Source: Lachnospiraceae bacterium
GTDB lineage: Bacteria; Bacillota; Clostridia; Lachnospirales; Lachnospiraceae
Direction: 5' to 3'
DNA: 46,139 bases
NCBI GenBank assembly: GCA_024684675.1
Contig: JAIKWO010000049.1
Location: forward strand, 1 to 46,139
Shown here: one piece after another, positions 34,979 to 42,563 of the stretch
Numbering within the stretch: the first letter of the stretch is position 1
Layout: every line of letters begins with the position of its first letter
Position numbers and translations under genes: made by a program
The notes under the pieces: generated by a model
The model's input: the letters and a program-made list of their open reading frames with translations, nothing else
What the model was told of the DNA's origin: nothing
Database searches by the model: none

Positions 34979-35458
34979 CTATTTATGATACGGCTCGTGA
35001 TTCATAATCCGATACGCACGATAGATCTGTTCCAATAAGATCACGCGCATCAATTGATGCGGAAATGTCATATCGGAAAAACTGATCTTTAGATCCCCGA
35101 TCTTCTTGATCTGCTCGGACAAACCAAGCGAACCGCCAATAATAAACGTAATATGCGAGATGCCACCGATCGCAAGCGACTCGATTTTCTCGGAAAACGC
35201 AACAGAATCAAAGGTTTTCCCGCCGATATCAAGAATGATCTTGTAAGAGTCGTCTTTGAGAACGGGCTCGATTCTGGACGCTTCCTTCTCGAGAATCCGG
35301 TTCTCTTCCGCTTCGGGAGCTTTATCAGGCGTTTTTTCGTCAGAGACTTCAAAGATTTCAAGTTTACAATATCTGGAGAGGCGTTTCGCATATTCTGCGA
35401 TCGCCTCTCTGTAAAATGATTCTTTGATCTTACCAACGCAAACGATACTGATCTTCAT
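34979..35458 (-). CDS. rlmH: 23S rRNA (pseudouridine-1915-N3)-methyltransferase
   Basis: A 159-residue SPOUT methyltransferase that methylates pseudouridine 1915 in 23S rRNA. It has the exact family length and motifs: MKISIVCVGKIKE at the N-terminus, FIIGGSLGLSEQI at the SAM-binding knot, and RVILLEQIYRAYRI with a C-terminal YHK. Its substrate is made by RluD, encoded at 3819-4742. The ATG at 35458 follows the zinc-ribbon gene by one base. A longer reading to 35515 overlaps that gene and is rejected. Confidence 0.96.
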   Translation of the reverse strand: MKISIVCVGKIKESFYREAIAEYAKRLSRYCKLEIFEVSDEKTPDKAPEAEENRILEKEASRIEPVLKDDSYKIILDIGGKTFDSVAFSEKIESLAIGGISHITFIIGGSLGLSEQIKKIGDLKISFSDMTFPHQLMRVILLEQIYRAYRIMNHEPYHK

Positions 35459-35459
35459 T

Positions 35460-36269
35460 TTAATCACCAAAGATCTGCGGATATAATTCATCAAGCAGTG
35501 CGTCGACAAAAGCACTGTCCAAATTCATAAATTTCGAGGTTGTCATACGCTTCATGGCATCGAAACGCTTAAAATAACTTTCTTCTTCCGATAATCCGGA
35601 TATTTCCGCATGCGCATCGACAGTTTCTTTTGTAAGAGATTGGCTTGCCCACGAAAGAATTTCCTCTTTGAGCTGGTTCTCTTCTTCGATCTTGCCTGAA
35701 TACGTTTTGGCAGAGGAAAAAGAGCGAACGCCAATAATGAGAAAAGCAAGAAACATGAATCCCATTACGCCGTATGCAAGGTAGTTATTCTGCCCGAAAA
35801 AAGCAAAGGAAACAACACCTGTTGCGATCAGAACATCAAATATCAGTCCAAGCGCACCCACGATAACAAGAACATAACCGGAAGAGCGGAACTCTTCTGC
35901 TTTTTGCGCATTGTTTTTGTACGGGCCTTTGGTATTTACGATGGCATCGGGAGTCTCTTCCTGCTCACACGTATCCAGCGTTTCCTTATTCTCTTCGATC
36001 ATAAAGACTGCGGCCGCATGCTTTGCCGCATCAAGAATATCTGTCGGAACGCGAAGTTCAAAAACATGCTCATTCGGATCTTCTGAAAGATATGCTCCAG
36101 AAATCTTGTTGTAATCAAGAAACGCCAGCAGTCTTTCCATTTGTTCTTTTTCACCGAAAGTAAGGATCACGTCACTTTCATGTAGTGAATCCACCAGTTC
36201 TATGCCACAATCGGCACAGACCGAGATCCCTTCACGATATTCATTTTTGCATTTCGGACACCAGGGCAT
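35460..36269 (-). CDS. Zinc-ribbon protein with two membrane helices
   Basis: A 269-residue protein of unknown function. The N-terminus is a zinc ribbon: CPKC at 4-7 and CADC at 18-21. A DUF2007-like alpha/beta segment (about 30-95, with a VPTDILDAAKHAA helix) follows, then a charged linker, two adjacent membrane helices (about 132-155 and 163-183) and a helical cytoplasmic C-terminus. AGGAGA lies 7 bases before the ATG. It sits between nfnB and rlmH, and such proteins are common beside rlmH in related Clostridia, from my recollection. A second zinc-ribbon membrane protein lies at 38618-40015. Confidence 0.8.
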   Translation of the reverse strand: MPWCPKCKNEYREGISVCADCGIELVDSLHESDVILTFGEKEQMERLLAFLDYNKISGAYLSEDPNEHVFELRVPTDILDAAKHAAAVFMIEENKETLDTCEQEETPDAIVNTKGPYKNNAQKAEEFRSSGYVLVIVGALGLIFDVLIATGVVSFAFFGQNNYLAYGVMGFMFLAFLIIGVRSFSSAKTYSGKIEEENQLKEEILSWASQSLTKETVDAHAEISGLSEEESYFKRFDAMKRMTTSKFMNLDSAFVDALLDELYPQIFGD

Positions 36270-36296
36270 CTTTTCTCTCCTATGATAAGCAGACCA

Positions 36297-37682
36297 TTAA
36301 CGGTTTTTGATATATTCATCAATCCCTTTTGCACCGGCTTTACCCGCACCCATTGCGAGAATAACGGTAGCGGCTCCGGTAACGGCATCGCCACCCGCAT
36401 ATACACCGTCTTTGGTTGTCTTGCCGAATTCTTCATCAGCAACGATGCATTTGCGTCTGTTTGTTTCAAGTCCTTCCGTAGTGGAAGAAATCAGCGGATT
36501 CGGAGATGTGCCGAGAGACATGATCACGGCATCACAATCAATTTCATATTCGGATCCGGGAACAGCAACGGGACTTCTTCTTCCTGACTCATCAGGCTCA
36601 CCGAGTTCCATCTTGATCACCCGCATGCCTTTCACCCAGCCATTCTCATCGGCGAGAATCTCAACCGGATTGCGAAGCAGATCAAAAATGATACCTTCTT
36701 CCTTTGCGTGGTGGACTTCTTCCACTCTGGCAGGTAGTTCTTCCTCACTTCTACGATATACAACATGTACTTCAGCGCCAAGACGAAGCGCGGTTCTGGC
36801 AGCATCCATCGCAACATTTCCGCCGCCGACAACGCACACTTTCTTTGCGCGCATGATCGGCGTAGCAGAATCTTCTTTAAACGCTTTCATCAGATTACTT
36901 CTGGTTAAGTATTCATTTGCGGAAAAGACACCATTCGCCTGTTCACCGGGAATACCCATAAATTTCGGAAGTCCCGCACCGGAACCAATGAATACGGCTT
37001 CAAAACCTTCTTCCTTGATCAGCTCGTCGATCGTGGTGGATTTGCCAATAACAACATCGGTTTCAATCTTCACGCCGAGTTCTTTTACATTTTCAATTTC
37101 CTTGGCAACCACTTTTTCCTTCGGAAGACGGAATTCGGGAATACCGTATATCAAAACACCACCGGGCTGGTGAAGCGCTTCAAATACAGTCACATCATAC
37201 CCCATCTTGGCGAGATCTCCAGCGCATGTAAGACCGGCAGGACCGGAACCGATTACCGCAACCTTGTGACCGTTCTTTTCTTTAGCCGGAGTCGGCTTAA
37301 CGCCGTGTTCAGAAGCATAATCCGCAACAAAACGCTCCAGTTTGCCGATTGAAATCGGGTCACCTTTGATACCGCGGATACACTTGCCTTCGCATTGGCT
37401 TTCCTGCGGGCAAACACGACCGCAAACAGCCGGAAGCGCACTGGATTCACTAATAATCTGATATGCTTCTTCGATATTTCCTTCTTTAACCTTGGCAACA
37501 AAATCGGGAATGCGGATCGCTACAGGACACCCCTGCACGCATTGCGCATTCTTACAATTAATACATCTGGAGGCTTCCTGCATAGCCTCTTCTTTGTTAT
37601 ATCCAAGGCAAACTTCTTCAAAATTAGTCGCACGAACTTTCGGATCCTGTTCGCGAACGGGAATTCTATTTAATACATCCAT
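36297..37682 (-). CDS. nfnB: NADPH-dependent ferredoxin:NADP+ oxidoreductase large subunit (NfnB; GltA-like)
   Basis: A 461-residue flavoprotein. The N-terminal iron-sulfur domain has CINCKNAQCVQGCP (about 40-53) and VCGRVCPQESQCEGKC (about 86-101), holding two [4Fe-4S] clusters. Two Rossmann domains follow, with VIGSGPAGLTCAGDLA and VVGGGNVAMDAARTALRL, ending with the FAD block GVYAGGDAVTGAATVI. Alone it looks like the small subunit of glutamate synthase. Directly downstream of nfnA (TAATG overlap) and without a glutamate synthase large subunit, it is better read as the bifurcating subunit of NfnAB, which couples NADH and reduced ferredoxin to NADP+ reduction. GGAGGT lies 9 bases before the ATG. 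Confidence 0.9.
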   Translation of the reverse strand: MDVLNRIPVREQDPKVRATNFEEVCLGYNKEEAMQEASRCINCKNAQCVQGCPVAIRIPDFVAKVKEGNIEEAYQIISESSALPAVCGRVCPQESQCEGKCIRGIKGDPISIGKLERFVADYASEHGVKPTPAKEKNGHKVAVIGSGPAGLTCAGDLAKMGYDVTVFEALHQPGGVLIYGIPEFRLPKEKVVAKEIENVKELGVKIETDVVIGKSTTIDELIKEEGFEAVFIGSGAGLPKFMGIPGEQANGVFSANEYLTRSNLMKAFKEDSATPIMRAKKVCVVGGGNVAMDAARTALRLGAEVHVVYRRSEEELPARVEEVHHAKEEGIIFDLLRNPVEILADENGWVKGMRVIKMELGEPDESGRRSPVAVPGSEYEIDCDAVIMSLGTSPNPLISSTTEGLETNRRKCIVADEEFGKTTKDGVYAGGDAVTGAATVILAMGAGKAGAKGIDEYIKNR

Positions 37683-38572
37683 TATTTGTCACCTCCGCAA
37701 TTGCCACATCCACCGTGATGTGTGGCTCCTTCTGTCAAACGAAGCATTGCTCTGCCTTCTTGTGTCTTATAGATCTGCTGACGTTTCATCGCCTGGTCAA
37801 AATCAACGAGATGCCCGTCAAATTCAGGACCGTCCACGCATGCAAACTTAACCTCACCGCCGACTGTCACACGGCAGGCTCCGCACATGCCGGTTCCGTC
37901 AACCATAATCGGATTCAATGAAACAACTGTCGGAAGATCAAATTCTGCTGTCTGCTTGCAAACAAATTTCATCATGATCATCGGTCCGATCGCAACGCAA
38001 ACATCATATTTTTTACCTTCATTGACAATAAGGTCTTTGATCACTTCCGTAACCATACCACTTCTGCCATAGGATCCGTCATCTGTTGTGACATAGAGAT
38101 TTCCTGCTACCTCCTGCATCTCTTTTTCAAGGATCAAAAGACCTTTTGTCTTTGCGCCAACGATTACGTCTGCATCAATTCCTTTTTCGTGGAGCCATTT
38201 TACCTGCGGATATACAGGTGCTGTACCGACACCACCCGCCACAAAAAGAATCTTCTTGTTTTTGAGCGAAGTCAAATCTTCCTTTACAAACTCGGACGGT
38301 TGTCCCAAAGGACCGACAAAATCGGCAAAACAGTCGCCTGCTTTCAGAGAAGACATTCTGGTTGTCTCAGCTCCGACGGTCTGAAACACGATTGTAACCG
38401 TTCCCGCCACTCTGTCGTAATCGCAAATGGTAAGCGGAATACGTTCGCCTTCTTCGTCCATGCGAACAATGATAAACTGTCCGGGTTCGCACGTCTTGGC
38501 AACTCTCTTTGCTTCGATGACCATAGAATAAATGTTATTCGTCAACTCTTTGGCATCTAAAATCTTAAACAT
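37682..38572 (-). CDS. nfnA: NfnA: FAD/NAD-binding, [2Fe-2S] subunit of the bifurcating transhydrogenase
   Basis: A 297-residue ferredoxin-NADP reductase-like subunit. The FAD domain has ERIPLTICDYDR, and the NAD domain has KKILFVAGGVGTAPVYPQVK. The iron-sulfur site reads DGTGMCGACRVTVGGEVKFAC: Asp plus three Cys, the Nfn pattern, where PyrK-type proteins have four Cys. This supports NfnA over dihydroorotate dehydrogenase subunit. A short tail THHGGCGNCGGDK adds two extra cysteines and two histidines at the extreme C-terminus. GAGGAGGAG precedes the ATG at 38572. An extension to 38611 has no binding site. Partner: NfnB, overlapping by one base. Confidence 0.9.
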   Translation of the reverse strand: MFKILDAKELTNNIYSMVIEAKRVAKTCEPGQFIIVRMDEEGERIPLTICDYDRVAGTVTIVFQTVGAETTRMSSLKAGDCFADFVGPLGQPSEFVKEDLTSLKNKKILFVAGGVGTAPVYPQVKWLHEKGIDADVIVGAKTKGLLILEKEMQEVAGNLYVTTDDGSYGRSGMVTEVIKDLIVNEGKKYDVCVAIGPMIMMKFVCKQTAEFDLPTVVSLNPIMVDGTGMCGACRVTVGGEVKFACVDGPEFDGHLVDFDQAMKRQQIYKTQEGRAMLRLTEGATHHGGCGNCGGDK

Positions 38573-38617
38573 AACACTCCTCCTCATATAATCGTGGACG
38601 CAAGATCCCAATATTCA

Positions 38618-40015
38618 TTAACCTATTGATACAACGCTGAAATGTCCTGCATCATCGGATGATGCGGTAAACAACTGTCCGTTCTCCGCGCCGACGCAGT
38701 ACATAATTCCGGTCGGGGCTACGTTGCCTTCCCCGTCGTTATAATACTCTTCGATCAAATAGTAGTTTCTGTTGTTTAAGCTGATCGCAGTATCGCAAAA
38801 ATACAGATTATTGCCCGGCCTTCCGGGAACGCCGCCGCCGGCATCCGTCAAAACACCGTGTTTCAGCAAATAATCGTTTAGCATGATCAGCGCAAGTTCT
38901 CTTGATGTAACAGCATCGAACGTAAAGTTATAATTACAGGAAACGATCTCACTTTTTACTTCATCGTCAACAAAAGAAACAAATCGAAACTTCGTATTTC
39001 CGAAAGGAAGCGGAATCGGTTTAGTGTAAAGATGACTCTTCTTACTCGGCTCCGAACCGTCTGTCGTATAATACACTTTTTCATTCTCGGGAACGGATAC
39101 CGTGATCATCTTCGGTTGCGTATAGGCACCGCTTTCGAGGCTGACCTTCGGTTCATGCGCTTCTTTTAAGATGATCTCAAAATCAGCGGAAGCAATACCG
39201 CTCTTTACGCCGAATGAGTTGATGAACAGCGCTTTTACATGACTTTCTCCCTCCGGCAATTCAATTGCCGAAGTATACTTGCGACTTTTATCGCTTGGAA
39301 TGGAACCGTCAGTCGTATAATAAATACTTCCGTCCGAAGGTGCTTTGATCTCCAGATAGACAGCTTCTCGATATATTCCGCTTTCTTTTGAAAAAATGGG
39401 CATGCCTGCGGAAAAGCGCGTATATTTCTCTTTGGTTGCCTTATCTTTCACACCGGACAAAAGCTTCATGATCTCGCTTACGTCACCGTTTTTTTCATAA
39501 ATCGAAATAATGCCGTCAAGCGCTTCTTCATTCTGGCTGTCAATCGAAAGGATCTGCTTGTAAGCTTCCAGCGCATTCTTTTCGTCATTTTTCCGCGCAT
39601 AAGCAACCGCACACAAAAGACGCGCCTCAAGATTGGTGCTCTCAAGCTCGGCGACACGCGATGTATACTGAATAACATCATCGTAACGGCCGTCTTCCAT
39701 TGCTTCTTTTGCGTGTGAAAACTGATAGCTTACGGAATTGCGGTTTACATATGCCACGATCTCAAAAATAATGCCTGCCAGAAAAAGGACGACCAAAAAC
39801 GCAACCGTAAAAAGAAGAAGTGTCTTGCTTTTTGCCTTTTTCAGCGTTTTCTGCTCTTCTTCAACCTGAAAGTGTGTTGTCACATCCGTCATGACATCCG
39901 AGAGTGTCTGATCAACTTCGGGTTCAAATGCCGGAACGATCATAATCTCTTCGCCGCAGTGTTCACAATACAATTTGCCTTCGGGGACTTCACGTCCGCA
40001 CTTCAGACATTTCAT
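38618..40015 (-). CDS. Zinc-ribbon/TPR protein with tandem chitobiase C-terminal-like domains
   Basis: A 465-residue single-pass membrane protein of unknown function. From the N-terminus: a zinc ribbon (Cys3, Cys6, Cys17, Cys20), an acidic segment, a membrane helix (about 62-88), TPR-like helices (about 95-190) and two tandem beta domains of the Fn3_assoc/CHB_HEX_C type (about 220-285 and 300-370), each with YYTTDGSxPSxKS and YTxxIxLPxG. A C-terminal domain of about 95 residues, with YYLIEEYYNDGEGN, is not recognised. The ribbon should be cytosolic and the rest outside. The ATG at 40015 overlaps the folD stop as ATGA. A wall or ligand-sensing role is a guess from the domains. Confidence 0.82.
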   Translation of the reverse strand: MKCLKCGREVPEGKLYCEHCGEEIMIVPAFEPEVDQTLSDVMTDVTTHFQVEEEQKTLKKAKSKTLLLFTVAFLVVLFLAGIIFEIVAYVNRNSVSYQFSHAKEAMEDGRYDDVIQYTSRVAELESTNLEARLLCAVAYARKNDEKNALEAYKQILSIDSQNEEALDGIISIYEKNGDVSEIMKLLSGVKDKATKEKYTRFSAGMPIFSKESGIYREAVYLEIKAPSDGSIYYTTDGSIPSDKSRKYTSAIELPEGESHVKALFINSFGVKSGIASADFEIILKEAHEPKVSLESGAYTQPKMITVSVPENEKVYYTTDGSEPSKKSHLYTKPIPLPFGNTKFRFVSFVDDEVKSEIVSCNYNFTFDAVTSRELALIMLNDYLLKHGVLTDAGGGVPGRPGNNLYFCDTAISLNNRNYYLIEEYYNDGEGNVAPTGIMYCVGAENGQLFTASSDDAGHFSVVSIG

Positions 40016-40863
40016 ATAGCAGAGTTTTCCTTTCCGGAAAGAACACAATTATACATTAACATTGCGATTGTCATAGGACCGACGCCGCCGGGAACGGGTG
40101 TGATTGCGCTGCAGATCGGGAAAACCGAATCATAATCAACATCGCCACAGAGCTTTTTATTGTCCATACGATGAATCCCGACATCAATCACAACAGCACC
40201 TTCTTTAACATAATCGGCTGTTATCATCTTGGGCTTGCCGATCGCAACAACTAGAATATCCGCTCTCTTGCAGACTTCTTTCAAATTCTGCGTTTTGGAA
40301 TGGCACACCGTCACGGTACCGTTCTCACGGAGGAGAAGCGCCGCCATCGGCTTTCCGACAATATTACTTCTTCCGATCACAACACATTCCTTACCGGCAA
40401 TTGAAATATTGCTTCGTTTTAAAAGTTGAATGATGCCGGCCGGTGTACATGACAGAAAACCGGGCTGTCCGATCAGCATGGAACCGACATTTGCCGGATG
40501 AAAACCATCCACATCCTTGGAAGGTGCGATCGCATTGATGATCACATCTTCACGAATATGAGAAGGAAGCGGAAGCTGAACGAGAATTCCGTTGCAGGAC
40601 GGATCTTCGTTCAATTTCTGAACAAGTGCCAAAAGCTCTTCTTCCGAGGTTTTTTCGGGTAATTCATATGCAAGGGAACGTATACCGACATATGCACATG
40701 CTTTTTTCTTATTATTGACATACACTGCCGATGCGGGATCATCACCCACTTGAATAACAGCAAGGGCAATCTCAATCCCATCCTTATTAAGCTTTTCCAC
40801 CGCAGCTTTCACTTCATCTTTGATCGCCTGTGAAATTGCTTTTCCATCTATAATTTGAGCCAT
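40012..40863 (-). CDS. folD: Bifunctional methylene-THF dehydrogenase/methenyl-THF cyclohydrolase
   Basis: A 283-residue cytosolic enzyme interconverting 5,10-methylene-THF, 5,10-methenyl-THF and 10-formyl-THF with NADP. The family blocks are VGDDPASAVYVNNKKKAC with the catalytic Lys, GRSNIVGKPMAALL at the nucleotide site, and PVPGGVGPMTIAML. It follows fhs by 14 bases, so formate activation and reduction are co-expressed. ACGGAG lies 8 bases before the ATG. Confidence 0.97.
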   Translation of the reverse strand: MAQIIDGKAISQAIKDEVKAAVEKLNKDGIEIALAVIQVGDDPASAVYVNNKKKACAYVGIRSLAYELPEKTSEEELLALVQKLNEDPSCNGILVQLPLPSHIREDVIINAIAPSKDVDGFHPANVGSMLIGQPGFLSCTPAGIIQLLKRSNISIAGKECVVIGRSNIVGKPMAALLLRENGTVTVCHSKTQNLKEVCKRADILVVAIGKPKMITADYVKEGAVVIDVGIHRMDNKKLCGDVDYDSVFPICSAITPVPGGVGPMTIAMLMYNCVLSGKENSAI

Positions 40864-40877
40864 TTGTTTACTCCGTT

Positions 40878-42548
40878 CTAAAATAATCCGACAATATGTC
40901 CGTCATGATCAACATCAATATTAAATGCCGCAGGTTGCTTCGGTAGTCCCGGCATTGTCATAACAGATCCGGTAAGGATGACCACAAAACCGGCGCCAGC
41001 AGAGACATACGCTTCGCGAACGTGCATCTTAAACCCCGACGGCCTTCCTAAGAGCGCGGGATCATCAGATAACGAATATTGCGTTTTGGCAACACAGATC
41101 GGCAGATCGCCATAGCCTAGGTCTTCGAGCTTTTTCAATTGCTTAGCGGCTTTGGAAGAAAGATCGACCCCGTCGGCACCATATATTTCTTCAGACAAAA
41201 TCCGAATCTTCTCAACAAGCGGTAAGCCAAGCGGATAAAGCGGTTTGTACGCACTCTTTTTCGTATCAAGAATTCGAAGTACTTCATTCGCAAGCTCAAT
41301 GCCGCCTTCGCCGCCTTTTTCCCATACTTTTGCATGGGCAAAAGCACAGTCGTGCGCACTGCAAAACGAACGAACAAAATCAATCTCCGCTTCTGTATCA
41401 CTGACAAAAGCATTTAAAGCAACAACAACCGGGACGCCGTATTTCTGGAGGTTCTCAATATGTTTTTCCAGATTGGCAATACCTTTTTGGAGTGCTTCAA
41501 GATTTTCAGAATTTAATTCCTGTTTTGCGACACCGCCGTTATATTTAAGTGCACGGATCGTGGCAACAAGAACAACCGCATCCGGCTGCAAATTACCCAT
41601 CCTGCATTTGATATCAAGGAATTTCTCGGCGCCAAGGTCTGCCCCAAACCCGGCTTCCGTAATTACATAATCAGCCATTTTCAGTGCTGCTTTTGTTGCG
41701 CGGAGCGAGTTGCAGCCATGTGCAATATTGGCAAAAGGGCCGCCATGAACAATTGCCGGCGTATGCTCAAGTGTCTGAATCAGATTCGGCTTCATGGCGT
41801 CTTTTAAAAGCGCCGTCATTGCGCCGACTGCTTGCAGATCCTTTGCAGTCACGGGCTTGCCGTCATAGTCATAAGCAACAACGATTTTGGAAAGGCGAGC
41901 CTTCAGGTCATCAAGATCCTCCGCCAGGCATAAGATCGCCATAATCTCGGATGCCACAGTGATCACAAAATGATCTTCACGCACAACGCCGTCAGTCTTT
42001 TCTCCGAGGCCGACTACGATGTTACGAAGGACACGGTCATTCATGTCTTCACAACGTTTCCAGATCACATTACGCGTATCAATACCAAGTGCATTGCCCT
42101 GTTGTATGTGATTATCCAAAAGAGCAGCTAAAAGGTTGTTGGCAGACGTGATCGCATGAAAATCTCCGGTAAAATGAAGATTCAGATCATCCATCGGTAC
42201 AACCTGCGCGAAACCACCGCCGGCAGCGCCACCCTTAATTCCAAAACAAGGGCCGAGGCTCGGCTCACGAAGTGCAATCACCGCTTTCTTGCCAAGCTTA
42301 CCGAATGCTTCGCCAAGACCGACTGTCACGGTGGTCTTCCCCTCTCCCGCAGGAGTCGGATTGATCGCTGTAACAAGAATAAGCTTGCCATTCAGGCGAT
42401 CCTTTAACCGCCGTAAGTATGATTCGGAAAGCTTCGCTTTATATCTCCCGTATAATTCCAAGTCTTCTTCCGGAATATCAAGTGCGGAAGCGACTTCTGT
42501 AATAGGGGACATCTGCGCCTCACGCGCGATCTCGATATCACTCTTCAT
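40878..42548 (-). CDS. fhs: Formate-tetrahydrofolate ligase
   Basis: A 556-residue ATP-dependent enzyme making 10-formyl-THF from formate and THF. The P-loop is [10 protein letters not shown] (64-73). [27 protein letters not shown] and the C-terminal [13 protein letters not shown] are all as in the family. It feeds FolD, encoded next. In Clostridia it serves purine synthesis, serine/glycine exchange or the methyl branch of acetogenesis; no acetogenesis genes are visible here. GGAGAA lies before the ATG, 15 bases after the ftsK stop. Confidence 0.97.
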   Translation of the reverse strand: MKSDIEIAREAQMSPITEVASALDIPEEDLELYGRYKAKLSESYLRRLKDRLNGKLILVTAINPTPAGEGKTTVTVGLGEAFGKLGKKAVIALREPSLGPCFGIKGGAAGGGFAQVVPMDDLNLHFTGDFHAITSANNLLAALLDNHIQQGNALGIDTRNVIWKRCEDMNDRVLRNIVVGLGEKTDGVVREDHFVITVASEIMAILCLAEDLDDLKARLSKIVVAYDYDGKPVTAKDLQAVGAMTALLKDAMKPNLIQTLEHTPAIVHGGPFANIAHGCNSLRATKAALKMADYVITEAGFGADLGAEKFLDIKCRMGNLQPDAVVLVATIRALKYNGGVAKQELNSENLEALQKGIANLEKHIENLQKYGVPVVVALNAFVSDTEAEIDFVRSFCSAHDCAFAHAKVWEKGGEGGIELANEVLRILDTKKSAYKPLYPLGLPLVEKIRILSEEIYGADGVDLSSKAAKQLKKLEDLGYGDLPICVAKTQYSLSDDPALLGRPSGFKMHVREAYVSAGAGFVVILTGSVMTMPGLPKQPAAFNIDVDHDGHIVGLF

Positions 42549-42563
42549 GCAACTTCTCCAATT

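Noticed and set aside
36307-37173. 288-codon open frame on the plus strand
   Set aside because: Antisense shadow of nfnB; serine/proline-rich low-complexity translation typical of such shadows.
36297-38572. Glutamate synthase or dihydroorotate dehydrogenase electron-transfer subunits
   Set aside because: No glutamate synthase large subunit or pyrD beside them; the Asp-plus-three-Cys cluster site and gene pairing fit NfnAB better.
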